From an uncultured Bacteroidaceae bacterium (GTDB taxonomy: Bacteria; Bacteroidota; Bacteroidia; Bacteroidales; Bacteroidaceae): a DNA stretch of 64,000 nucleotides. Shown here piece after piece: positions 28,671-37,842 of the stretch. Positions within the stretch are counted from its first letter, which is position 1; every line of letters begins with the position of its first letter. Made by a program: the position numbers and the translations under genes. The notes under the pieces were generated by a model that saw nothing but the letters and a program-made list of their open reading frames with translations, did no database searches and was not told the origin of the DNA. Where the stretch lies: assembly GCA_905234125.1 (NCBI GenBank), contig CAJOGQ010000026.1, positions 1-64,000 of the forward strand, given 5' to 3'.

Positions 28671-30674
28671 TTACTTCTTTATCTTATATATATAGAATGT
28701 ACGTGCGGGAACGGTGATGCTCTGCTGGGGAGCCGTCACGGTGAGCGATGAGGTCTGAGGAATGATCTTCGTGGGTTCCTCAATGGTGTTCTCAGCCGTC
28801 AGGTTGTCGCTGTGGAACGTGATGAGCTGAGCCGTGTGGTCGCCCTTCATGCCCTTGAGGTTGAGGGTCACAGGCTGAGGCGTATCGCCCGTGTTCACCA
28901 CCTTCACGATGACCTCGTTTGTGTTCTTGTCGAACACAGCCGATGCGAAGAGGTTGTCCTGGTCAGGATTGCCAGCCACAGCCTTGCCGTTCATGGTGAG
29001 GGTGAGCTGGTTGGTGCCCTTGTTCAGCGAGTAGAGCTGTTGCACATAGTAGGCGCAGGAGTTGAACTTGTTCAGGTTGTCGTACCAGATGGCATCAGGA
29101 CGCCATTGCCAGCCTTCCACATGAGCGAAGAGGGGTGCGTATGTCGCCATCTCCACCACGTCGGCATTGCGCTCCAGACCCGTCATGAAAGCGGCCTCCA
29201 TCAACGCAGCGTTGAAATGGTTCCACTTCTTGCCTGCTCCGTGACAAGCATATTCGCCGGCAAACACTTTCGGTCCCTTGCGAGGATAGCTGTCGTAGCG
29301 GTTGGCGCCACAGTTGCCCCAGCGCTGCTTGGCTGCGGGTGTGCCCAGGAACCACTCCTCATTGCGATAGTAGTGCTCATCCACGAGGTCAGCACCAATC
29401 TTGCGCATCTCAGGCCACAGATACTCGAACTCCTTGCCCTCAGAGTCAGGACCGCTGGTGCCCACAATCTTGATGTTTGGATATTGCTTGCGCACCTGCT
29501 CCACGAATGGCTTCAGGTTCTCAGGGTAGATGGAACCCCACTGCTCGTTGCCGATGCCCACATACTTGAGGTTGAAGGGGGCTGGGTGACCCATGTCGGC
29601 ACGAAGCTTTGCCCATACGTTCTTGGCTGGGTCGCCGTTGGCAAACTCGATGAGGTCGAGCACGTCGTCGATGTAAGGTTGCAACTGATCCACAGGCACG
29701 TGAGCATCACTGCGGTTCGAACCATTCTGGAACTCACACGAAAGACCCACACTCACCACAGGCAGTGGCTCAGCGCCAATCTCCTCCGACAGCAGGAAAT
29801 ACTCGTAGAAGCCGAGTCCGTAGCTCTGGAAGTAGTCAGGGAAGTAACGATGCGTGAAGGTGTAGTGCCAGCGGTTCTCGTTCAACGGACGGTTCTCGAC
29901 AGGCCCTACCGAGTTCTTCCATTGGTAGCGGGTTGCCAAATCTGTGCCCTCCACGATGCAACCACCAGGGAAGCGGAACACACCTGGGTGCAACTGCTCC
30001 AAGCTCTCAGCCAAGTCCTTGCGCATACCGTTCTCATGTCCCTTGTAGGTGTCGACAGGGAAGAGGCTCACGTGCTCCACATCAGTGGTCACCTTCGAGT
30101 CGCCCCACACCCTCAGATGCGCTTTCGCAAACGTCCGGCTGGGTTTGAGGATGGCTGTGTACTTCTTCCATTCTTTTCCACTTACTTCCACACTGCCGTT
30201 GCCCAACTTTTGGTCGTCGCCCATCGTGGCATTGTCCACGATGTCAATCCACAGTTTGGCTGTTCCACCATCGGGCACACGAGCCCAAACAGAGAAGCGA
30301 TACTCCTCACCGCCCTTCACGCCCATGCCGAAGAAGCCGTGATTCTCAATCATCGTGTGCTTGTCACGATGTCCTGACGGAGCCAGTCTCACGTAGTGTG
30401 GGTTCTTGTTGAAAGGGCCATCGTCCTTCAGCGTCACCTTGCCAGAGATGTCCCATCCTGCAAAGTGGTTAGGAAACTCAAACGAGCGGTTCTTCACCAA
30501 TTCGCCATACAAACCGCCATCAGCGGCGTAGTTGATGTCTTCGAAGAAGATACCATACATGGTTGAAGGAATCGCGCCACCCACCTTTGCCGTGTTCACG
30601 TCAAACGTGTGTGTTTGTGCCATCATGCTGCCGGCCATTGCCAGTGTGGCACACAATGAAATCATTTTCTTCAT
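28671..30674 (-). CDS. Alpha-L-arabinofuranosidase, GH51-like
   Basis: 667 aa; MYGIFFEDINYAADGGLYGELVKNRSFEF, FRFPGGCIVEG, GIGNEQWG, FAGEYACHG. Confidence 0.9.
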   Translation of the reverse strand: MKKMISLCATLAMAGSMMAQTHTFDVNTAKVGGAIPSTMYGIFFEDINYAADGGLYGELVKNRSFEFPNHFAGWDISGKVTLKDDGPFNKNPHYVRLAPSGHRDKHTMIENHGFFGMGVKGGEEYRFSVWARVPDGGTAKLWIDIVDNATMGDDQKLGNGSVEVSGKEWKKYTAILKPSRTFAKAHLRVWGDSKVTTDVEHVSLFPVDTYKGHENGMRKDLAESLEQLHPGVFRFPGGCIVEGTDLATRYQWKNSVGPVENRPLNENRWHYTFTHRYFPDYFQSYGLGFYEYFLLSEEIGAEPLPVVSVGLSCEFQNGSNRSDAHVPVDQLQPYIDDVLDLIEFANGDPAKNVWAKLRADMGHPAPFNLKYVGIGNEQWGSIYPENLKPFVEQVRKQYPNIKIVGTSGPDSEGKEFEYLWPEMRKIGADLVDEHYYRNEEWFLGTPAAKQRWGNCGANRYDSYPRKGPKVFAGEYACHGAGKKWNHFNAALMEAAFMTGLERNADVVEMATYAPLFAHVEGWQWRPDAIWYDNLNKFNSCAYYVQQLYSLNKGTNQLTLTMNGKAVAGNPDQDNLFASAVFDKNTNEVIVKVVNTGDTPQPVTLNLKGMKGDHTAQLITFHSDNLTAENTIEEPTKIIPQTSSLTVTAPQQSITVPARTFYIYKIKK

Positions 30675-30716
30675 AAAGTTAGTCTTTATTCAGGTTAATA
30701 CTTTTACAAATCTCGG

Positions 30717-30724
30717 CAAAGGTA
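30717..30724 (-). promoter_or_regulatory. -7 box for GH51 gene
   Basis: CAAAGGTA upstream of 30674. Confidence 0.45.
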
Positions 30725-30873
30725 ACACTTTTTTTCTTGTCTGCAAAAGGATTGCGATAAAAAGGACAAAATGTAGGGTCGATAAACAAAAAAATGCGCT
30801 GCAAAAAGGTTAAAAAAGCAATGACTCAATGACTATTTCTTGGAAAACTGTTGGTGTGTTCAATAATTTTTTG

Positions 30874-30881
30874 TACTTTTG
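30874..30881 (+). promoter_or_regulatory. -7 box TACTTTTG for the frameshifted OMP
   Basis: TAnnTTTG 57 bp before ATG 30938. Confidence 0.45.
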
Positions 30882-30937
30882 TGCCCGAAAAAGAAACCGA
30901 AATCATATTATCAACCACTAAAAACTAAATTCAACGT

Positions 30938-31553
30938 ATGAAAAAGAACTTTTTGAGCCTTGCTGTCATGGTTGCAGCACTCACATTCGCATTGCCATCA
31001 CAGGCACAAGTTAAATTCGGTATCAAGGAATGTTGACAACATCAGTCTGAAGGATATGAAGGCCAACGTCAGCGCCAAGAACCAGACTGGTTTCTTTGCT
31101 GGTGTCACTGCAGATGTGACCATTCCACTCGCCGGCCTTGGGGCTGATGTTGCCCTCCTTTATGACAACAAGGTCATTGGTGTGAAGGAAAACGGCGAAG
31201 AAGCCAACAAGACACTCCACTACATTGATTTGCCCATCAATGCAAAATACACCATCGGGTTCAGCACCTTGGTCAGCGCATATATTGCTACAGGTCCTCA
31301 ATTCTCTTGGAACATTGGTGACAGAAATTGGCGTCCTGCCAACATCGATCAGGATTGGGAGCTGAAGAAGTCTGAGTTCTCTTGGAATGTAGGATGCGGT
31401 GTGACTGCCCTCAAGCATGTTCGCGTAGGTTACAACTTCAACATCGCCTTTGGCAAGACGGCAGAAATGACCTACACTGACGCGGCAGGCAAGATTGTGA
31501 AGGGTAAGCTCAGAAACAACACCCATCAGATTTCTCTCACTTATCTGTTCTGA
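30938..31553 (+). pseudogene. Outer membrane beta-barrel protein, frame-disrupted at about 31028-31036
   Basis: ATG 30938 reads MKKNFLSLAVMVAALTFALPSQAQVKFGIKEC*(TGA 31034); the +1 frame continues NVDNISLKDMKANVSAKNQTGFFAGV..HQISLTYLF*. Confidence 0.8.
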
Positions 31554-33607
31554 TGTTTGCTGACATCACACTCCCCATACCATTCGACAGCTTCACATAC
31601 CTCGTTCCCTCCGACATGGAGTCTCGAGTGATGCGAGGCTGTCGAGTTGTTGTGTCCCTTGGCAAGAACAAGATCTATACGGGTGTGGTGTTACGTACTC
31701 ACGACAAAGCCCCAGAAGGGGTGGAGATCAAGCCTATCTTAGAGGTGCTGGATGAACACCCTGTGGTGAACGAGCAGCAGTTCGCTTTCTGGCAATGGAT
31801 TGCCAACTATTATCTTTGTCCCTTGGGCGACGTGATGAAGGCTGGATTGCCTGGAGCCATGAAACCCAAGGATGAGAAGGCGCTGAAGGAGTCCAGTCGC
31901 AAAAGAAAGGGGAAAGGAGCAGGGGACATGGAGCAAGAGGACACCCCAAGTTCCAACATTTCTCTTGCCTCCAGCTCCTTGCCCCTTGCCCCATTCTCTC
32001 CCGCTCAACAAACAGCCATGAACAGCATTGAAGAGGCGTTCCTCACCAAGAACGTCACCCTCCTTCATGGTGTCACCTCTTCGGGCAAGACCGAAATTTA
32101 TATCCATCTTATTGATAAGTACTTGCGTCAAGGCAAGCAGGTGCTTTATCTTCTCCCCGAAATTGCTCTGACCACCCAAATCACAGAACGTCTCCGACGG
32201 GTGTTTGGCGACAGCATGGGGGTCTATCATTCCAAATTCACCGATGCCCAACGCCTCGATGTTTACAAACGTCAAGCCTCTTCCTTGCCTTACCAACTGA
32301 TTCTGGGCGTTCGTTCCAGCATCTTCCTGCCCTTCCAAAACCTCGGACTCGTCATTGTCGATGAGGAGCATGAGCAGAGTTACAAGCAACAGGAACCAGC
32401 TCCACGTTACCATGCCCGCAATGCTGGCATTATGTTGGCGCACATGTTCAAGGCCAAAACCTTGTTGGGCACAGCAACACCTTCTTTTGAGGTCTATCAT
32501 CTGGCACACAAGAATCGTTATGGTTACGTGCGACTCACCCAACGTTTCCGTGATATGCAACTGCCTACGATTGAGGTGGTGGACACCAAAGAAGCCAAAC
32601 GCAAGAAGCAGATGAAAGGAGCCTTCTCACCCCGTCTCATCGAAGCGATGAAGGAAGCCCTCGAACGGAAAGAGCAAATCATCCTCTTCCAGAATCGTCG
32701 TGGCTTCTCCTCGTTCATCGAGTGCAAGACCTGCGGATGGGTGCCCCGTTGTCCGCATTGCGATGTCACCTTAACCCTCCACAAGAAGACCTCCACGCTC
32801 ACTTGCCATTATTGTGGTTACACGGCTCATATCCCTGAACGCTGTCCCGCCTGCGAGGAGAACAAATTCATGGACATCGGCACGGGCACAGAGAAGATTG
32901 AGGAGCAAATCGCCCAAATCTTCCCAGAGGCGACCACCCTGCGCATGGATCTCGACACAACCAAGACGCGTGGTCAGTACGAGCGCATCATCAACGACTT
33001 CTCCACCCATCAAGCCGACATCCTCATTGGCACGCAGATGGTCACCAAAGGGTTGGACTTCGACCATGTGTCAGTCGTGGGCATTCTTGATGCCGACACC
33101 ATGCTCAACCTGCCAGACTTCCGTAGTTATGAGCGCACCTTCCAAACGCTGAGTCAGGTGGCAGGTCGTGCTGGTCGCAACAACACGGCCGGACTGGTCA
33201 TCCTCCAGACTCGTTCAGCCGACAGCGACATCATCCGCCAAATCACCCAAAATGACTACTGGCAGATGTTCTATGCCCAGATGACGGAGCGCCAACTCTT
33301 CCACTATCCCCCCTTCCGCCGACTCATCTATGTCTATCTGCGCCACAAGGACGACCATCTGTTGGAACACTTGGCCGATGAGATGGCACAACGTCTGCGT
33401 GCAGTCTTTGGCGACCGTGTGCTGGGTCCCGACCGACCTCCCATTGCACGAATCCAATCCCTTTACATTCGCAAAATCATGCTCAAGATGGAGTTGCAGG
33501 CCTCTGCGGACAAGGTGCGTCAAACCCTGATTGCTATCCAGCAGCAGATGCTCTCCTTGCCCATCGCCAAAAACCTCAATATCTATTACGACGTTGACCC
33601 GCTATAG
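31553..33607 (+). CDS. priA: Primosomal protein N' (replication restart helicase)
   Basis: 684 aa; LLHGVTSSGKTEIYIHLI, CKTCGWVPRCPHCDVTLTLHKKTSTLTCHYCGY, IGTQMVTKGLDFDHVSVVGI. Confidence 0.96.
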   Translation: MFADITLPIPFDSFTYLVPSDMESRVMRGCRVVVSLGKNKIYTGVVLRTHDKAPEGVEIKPILEVLDEHPVVNEQQFAFWQWIANYYLCPLGDVMKAGLPGAMKPKDEKALKESSRKRKGKGAGDMEQEDTPSSNISLASSSLPLAPFSPAQQTAMNSIEEAFLTKNVTLLHGVTSSGKTEIYIHLIDKYLRQGKQVLYLLPEIALTTQITERLRRVFGDSMGVYHSKFTDAQRLDVYKRQASSLPYQLILGVRSSIFLPFQNLGLVIVDEEHEQSYKQQEPAPRYHARNAGIMLAHMFKAKTLLGTATPSFEVYHLAHKNRYGYVRLTQRFRDMQLPTIEVVDTKEAKRKKQMKGAFSPRLIEAMKEALERKEQIILFQNRRGFSSFIECKTCGWVPRCPHCDVTLTLHKKTSTLTCHYCGYTAHIPERCPACEENKFMDIGTGTEKIEEQIAQIFPEATTLRMDLDTTKTRGQYERIINDFSTHQADILIGTQMVTKGLDFDHVSVVGILDADTMLNLPDFRSYERTFQTLSQVAGRAGRNNTAGLVILQTRSADSDIIRQITQNDYWQMFYAQMTERQLFHYPPFRRLIYVYLRHKDDHLLEHLADEMAQRLRAVFGDRVLGPDRPPIARIQSLYIRKIMLKMELQASADKVRQTLIAIQQQMLSLPIAKNLNIYYDVDPL
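31904..31997. repeat. Inverted pair of heptamer micro-arrays inside priA
   Basis: Purine arm AGAAAGG GGAAAGG AGCAGGG GACATGG AGCAAGA (31904-31938) and pyrimidine arm TCTTGCC TCCAGCT CCTTGCC CCTTGCC CCATTCT (31963-31997). Confidence 0.75.
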
Positions 33608-33691
33608 ACAAACGCACCCCTTTTTAGCACTCTTTTCATGTTTTTGTGCATTAAAAAGTCTTTATTTTATTGCCGATAGGAAAAAATGTCG

Positions 33692-33699
33692 TACCTTTG
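33692..33699 (+). promoter_or_regulatory. -7 box TACCTTTG for etfBA
   Basis: TAnnTTTG 43 bp upstream of ATG 33742. Confidence 0.5.
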
Positions 33700-33741
33700 C
33701 AAACCAATTCGCAAACTAAAAACAATCAATACATTAACTTT

Positions 33742-34551
33742 ATGAGTTTGAAAATCATTGTGCTCGCAAAGCAGGTGCCCGACACACGCAATGTCGGACC
33801 TGATGCGATGACTCCAGAGGGTACAGTGAACCGTGCAGCGCTGCCTGCTGTGTTCAACCCTGAAGATTTGAACGCCCTTGAACAGGCTTTGCGCCTAAAG
33901 GACGCTAACCCTGGTTCCACCATCACCATGCTCACCATGGGTCTGCCCAAGGCTGCCGAGGTGCTGAAGGAAGGTATCTATCGTGGTGCCGATGAAGGCA
34001 TCCTGATTTCTGACCGTCCTCTTGGCGGTGCCGACACCCTTGCCACTTCCTACACGCTGGCTCAGGCCATCAAGAAGGTGGGCGACTACGACATCATCCT
34101 CTGCGGACGTCAGGCCATCGATGGTGACACCGCCCAGGTAGGTCCACAGGTGGCTGAGAAGTTGGGGCTCACCCAGATCACTTACACGGAGGAAATCCTC
34201 TCCCTCGACAAGGAAGCCAAGAAGATTGTGGCCAAGCGTCACATCGATGGTGGTGTCGAGACAGTTGAAGGTCCTCTCCCCATCGTGGTGACGGTAAACG
34301 GCTCTGCCGCTCCTTGCCGTGTGCGCAACGTGAAGCGTGTGTGGGCTAACAAGAACCGCGAGTTCACCACTTGGGGTGCTGCCGACATCGATGCCGATCC
34401 AGCACAGATTGGTAAGGCTGGTTCTCCCACCAACGTGAAGGCCGTGAAGAGCATTGTCTTCAAAGCGAAAGAAAACAAGACCCTCACTTCCTCTGATGCA
34501 GACGTCGAGAGTCTTATTGTTGAACTTATGGAAAGCAACACCATCGGATAA
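33742..34551 (+). CDS. etfB: Electron transfer flavoprotein beta subunit
   Basis: MSLKIIVLAKQVPDTRNVGPDAM..ILCGRQAIDGDTAQVGPQVAEKLGL; start trimmed from 33670. Confidence 0.94.
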   Translation: MSLKIIVLAKQVPDTRNVGPDAMTPEGTVNRAALPAVFNPEDLNALEQALRLKDANPGSTITMLTMGLPKAAEVLKEGIYRGADEGILISDRPLGGADTLATSYTLAQAIKKVGDYDIILCGRQAIDGDTAQVGPQVAEKLGLTQITYTEEILSLDKEAKKIVAKRHIDGGVETVEGPLPIVVTVNGSAAPCRVRNVKRVWANKNREFTTWGAADIDADPAQIGKAGSPTNVKAVKSIVFKAKENKTLTSSDADVESLIVELMESNTIG

Positions 34552-34553
34552 TC

Positions 34554-35594
34554 ATGAACAACGTATTTGTATATTGTGAACTTGAAGGCAACAAGGTTGC
34601 TGACGTAAGTTTGGAGCTTTGCACCAAGGGTCGCAAGCTCGCCAACCAACTCGGCGTTCAGTTGGAGGCTGTGCTCGTCGGAACAGGTCTCGATGGTGTT
34701 GAGAAGCAGGTCATTCCTTACGGTGTTGACCGCGTACACATCTTCGACGCTGAAGGTCTTTTCCCATACACTTCACTACCCCACACTTCTGCTGTGGTGA
34801 ACCTCTTCAAGGAGGAAAAGCCTCAGATTTGCCTCTTGGGTGCTACCGTGATTGGCCGTGACCTCGGTCCTCGCGTGTCTTCCGCACTCCACTCAGGTCT
34901 GACAGCCGACTGCACCCAGTTGGAAATTGGTTCGTTCGACATGAAAGTGAAGGATGCTGAGGGCAACATGGTCGATAAGCACTACGAAGACCAGCTCTAT
35001 CAAATTCGTCCGGCCTTTGGTGGTTCTATCATCGCCACCATCGTCAACCCAGAACATCGCCCACAGATGGCAACCGTTCGTGACGGTGTGATGAAGAAGG
35101 AAATCCTCGACGAGAACTACAAGGGCGAAGTCATCAAGCACGACGTGGCCAAGTACGTGCCCACTACTGACTATGTGGTGAAGGTGCTCGACCGTCACGT
35201 GGAGAAGGCTAAGCACAACCTCAAGGGCGCTCCCATCATCGTGGCAGGTGGTTACGGTGTAGGTGGTCCCGAAGGATTCAACCTCCTTTTCGAACTCGCC
35301 AAGGAGCTTCACGCAGAGGTGGGTGCCAGCCGTGCAGCTGTCGATGCAGGTTGGATTGACCACGACCGTCAGATTGGTCAGACTGGTACGACTGTCCGTC
35401 CAAAGGTGTACATCGCCTGCGGCATCTCTGGTGCCATCCAGCATGTGGCAGGTATGAAGGAGTCTGGTATCATCATCTCCATCAACAACGACCCCAACGC
35501 TCCTATCAACCAGATTGCCGACTACATCATCAACGGCACCATCGAAGAGGTTGTTCCCAAGCTGATCAAGTATTATAAGAAGAATTCGAAGTAA
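34554..35594 (+). CDS. etfA: Electron transfer flavoprotein alpha subunit
   Basis: 346 aa; RAAVDAGWIDHDRQIGQTGTTVRPKVYIACGISGAIQHVAGM. Confidence 0.95.
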   Translation: MNNVFVYCELEGNKVADVSLELCTKGRKLANQLGVQLEAVLVGTGLDGVEKQVIPYGVDRVHIFDAEGLFPYTSLPHTSAVVNLFKEEKPQICLLGATVIGRDLGPRVSSALHSGLTADCTQLEIGSFDMKVKDAEGNMVDKHYEDQLYQIRPAFGGSIIATIVNPEHRPQMATVRDGVMKKEILDENYKGEVIKHDVAKYVPTTDYVVKVLDRHVEKAKHNLKGAPIIVAGGYGVGGPEGFNLLFELAKELHAEVGASRAAVDAGWIDHDRQIGQTGTTVRPKVYIACGISGAIQHVAGMKESGIIISINNDPNAPINQIADYIINGTIEEVVPKLIKYYKKNSK

Positions 35595-35600
35595 ATAGCA

Positions 35601-35713
35601 GACCCTCTCCCCAGCCCTCCCCCATAATGGGGAGGGAGCCCATGCGGGGTGTTGGGGAACAAGCCGGATGGTCTCCCTATTACGGGGGAGATGTCCGAAG
35701 GACAGAGAGGGTC
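35601..35713. repeat. 113-bp palindromic GC-rich element between etfA and the acyl-CoA dehydrogenase
   Basis: 9-bp inverted ends GACCCTCTC..GAGAGGGTC plus internal hairpins CCCTCCCC-CATAAT-GGGGAGGG and TCTCCC..GGGAGA. Confidence 0.85.
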
Positions 35714-35730
35714 TTAAATAATAAACAAAT

Positions 35731-37426
35731 ATGGCTAATTCCTATACAGACGTTCCTGAGATTAAATTTCACATGGAACACCCTTTGATGAAACGCATCG
35801 TTGAGTTGAAGGAGAGAAATTACGCTGACTACGGTCAGTATGACTATGCACCCAAGGACTACGAGGATTGACAGCCTGCTCGAAATCACAGGCGACATCA
35901 ATGCCAACATCATCAGTCCCAACTCCGAGGATGTGGATGCTGAAGGTCCTCACTGCGAGAACGGTCGTGTGCGCTATGCCAGCAAGACCTACGAGAACCT
36001 CGACGCCACCATCAAGGCTGGTCTCTGCGGCATGACGATGCCACGTCGTTACGGCGGCCTCAACCTCCCCAACGTGGTTTACACCGCTGCCAACGAAATC
36101 ATCGCTGAAGGTGATGCAGGCTTCGAAAACATCTGGTCACTTCAGGATTGTATTGAGACCCTCTATGAGTTTGGCGACGAAGACCAGCGCAAGCGTTACA
36201 TCCCACGTGTTTGTGCTGGCGAGACCATGTCGATGGACTTGACCGAGCCCGATGCAGGTTCTGACCTTCAGTCCGTGATGCTCAAGGCCACCTTCGACGA
36301 GAAGGAGAACTGCTGGCGCCTGAACGGTGTGAAGCGCTTCATCACCAACGGTGACGCCGACATCCACCTCGTGCTGGCTCGTTCAGTAGAAGGCACTCGC
36401 GATGGTCGTGGTCTTTCCATGTTCATCTACGACAAGCGCAACGGTGGTGTGAACGTGCGTCGCATCGAGAACAAGCTCGGTATCCACGGCAGCCCCACTT
36501 GCGAACTCGTTTATAAGAACGCCAAGGCTGAGCTTTGTGGCTCTGAGAAACTCGGTCTCATCAAGTATGTGATGGGTCTGATGAACGGTGCCCGCCTGGG
36601 TATCGCTTCTCAGTCAGTAGGTGCCGAACAGGCTGCCTACGAAGAGGCTATCAACTATGCCCGCGACCGTAAGCAGTTCGGCAAGGAGATCATCCACTTC
36701 CCAGCCGTTTACGATATGATTGCCCGCATCAAGGCCAAACTCGATGCAGGTCGTTCACTCCTTTACATGACTGCCCGCTATGTGGACATCTACAAGTGCC
36801 TCGACGACATCTCCAAGGAGCGCAAACTCACTCCAGAAGAGCGTGACGAGTTCAAGAAGTACAGCAAGCTTGCCGATGCCTTCACGCCACTCGCCAAAGG
36901 TATGAACTCAGAGTTTGCCAACGAGTCTGCATACGACTCCATCCAGGTGCACGGCGGTTCAGGCTTCATGCTCGAGTACAAGTGCCAGCGTGTCTATCGC
37001 GACGCCCGCATCATGTCCATCTACGAAGGCACCACTCAGCTCCAGACCGTTGCAGCCATCCGCTACATCACCTCTGGCTTCTATGCCAACGTCATCAAGG
37101 ACTTCGAGGCAGAACCCGTCGCACCTGAGTATGCTGCCTACGCTGAGCGCATCAAGGCAATGGCAGAGAAACTCGCCCAGAGCATCGAAAAGGCCAAGGA
37201 GCCAGGCAATCAGGACTTCCTCGACCTCTGCGCCCGCAAGCTCTACGAGATGACCGCCTACGTCATCATGTGCCATCTCCTCTTGCAGGACACCCAGCGT
37301 GCTCCAGAACTCTTCGGCAAGTCCCTCGTGGTCTTCATGAACTATGCCGAGAGCGAAGTCTCCAAGCACTTCAACTACATCAGCCGTCTCGACGTTGAGC
37401 AGTTGAACAGCTATGTGCAGGAGTAA
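35731..37426 (+). pseudogene. Acyl-CoA dehydrogenase, frame-disrupted near 35867 (otherwise intact)
   Basis: ATG 35731 reads MANSYTDVPEIKFHMEHPLMKRIVELKERNYADYGQYDYAPKDYED*(TGA 35869); +1 frame continues IDSLLEITGDINANIISPNSEDVDAEGPHCENGRVRYA..; SMDLTEPDAGSDLQSV is an ACAD motif. Confidence 0.8.
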
Positions 37427-37446
37427 TACACATCAATATACATGAC

Positions 37447-37484
37447 AAAGGTTGCCTACGATCATTCGCAGGCAACCTTTTTTG
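37447..37484 (+). terminator. Rho-independent terminator after the etf/ACAD cluster
   Basis: AAAGGTTGCCT-12 nt-AGGCAACCTTTTTT. Confidence 0.8.
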
Positions 37485-37842
37485 TGTTTAGAGTATATAG
37501 TTTAGGGTAACTCTTGCTGAGGACGGAAAGCTGACGCGATGCACGCTGGTAGGGCATCAAATGGAAAGGGAAGGTTGCACGGAATGTGCAGCCTCCCCCT
37601 TGTATTCTCTCCACGAGCGTTTTAGTCGCTTTGCTTCATAGTTCCATGTTAGGCCTCATCACATCATGACATTGGGTGGTGTGCATCTTCGAGAGGGTGT
37701 AGATGGCCGTTCTGTGTCGGAAAGGGTGAAGTCTCACTTGTGCTGTCATTGTATTGGCACTCAGTACCAGAATGGACAGCGCTGATAAGATAGTTTTCTT
37801 CATTGGTTTTTATGTTTATGTTGTTAGGTAAAAGTTCAGCGT

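Noticed and set aside
28812-30377. 521-aa plus-strand ORF opposite GH51
   Set aside because: Antisense shadow ORF without family motifs.
37487-37515. GTTTAGAGTATATAGTTTAGGG as another heptamer array
   Set aside because: Period breaks after one unit; too degenerate to claim.
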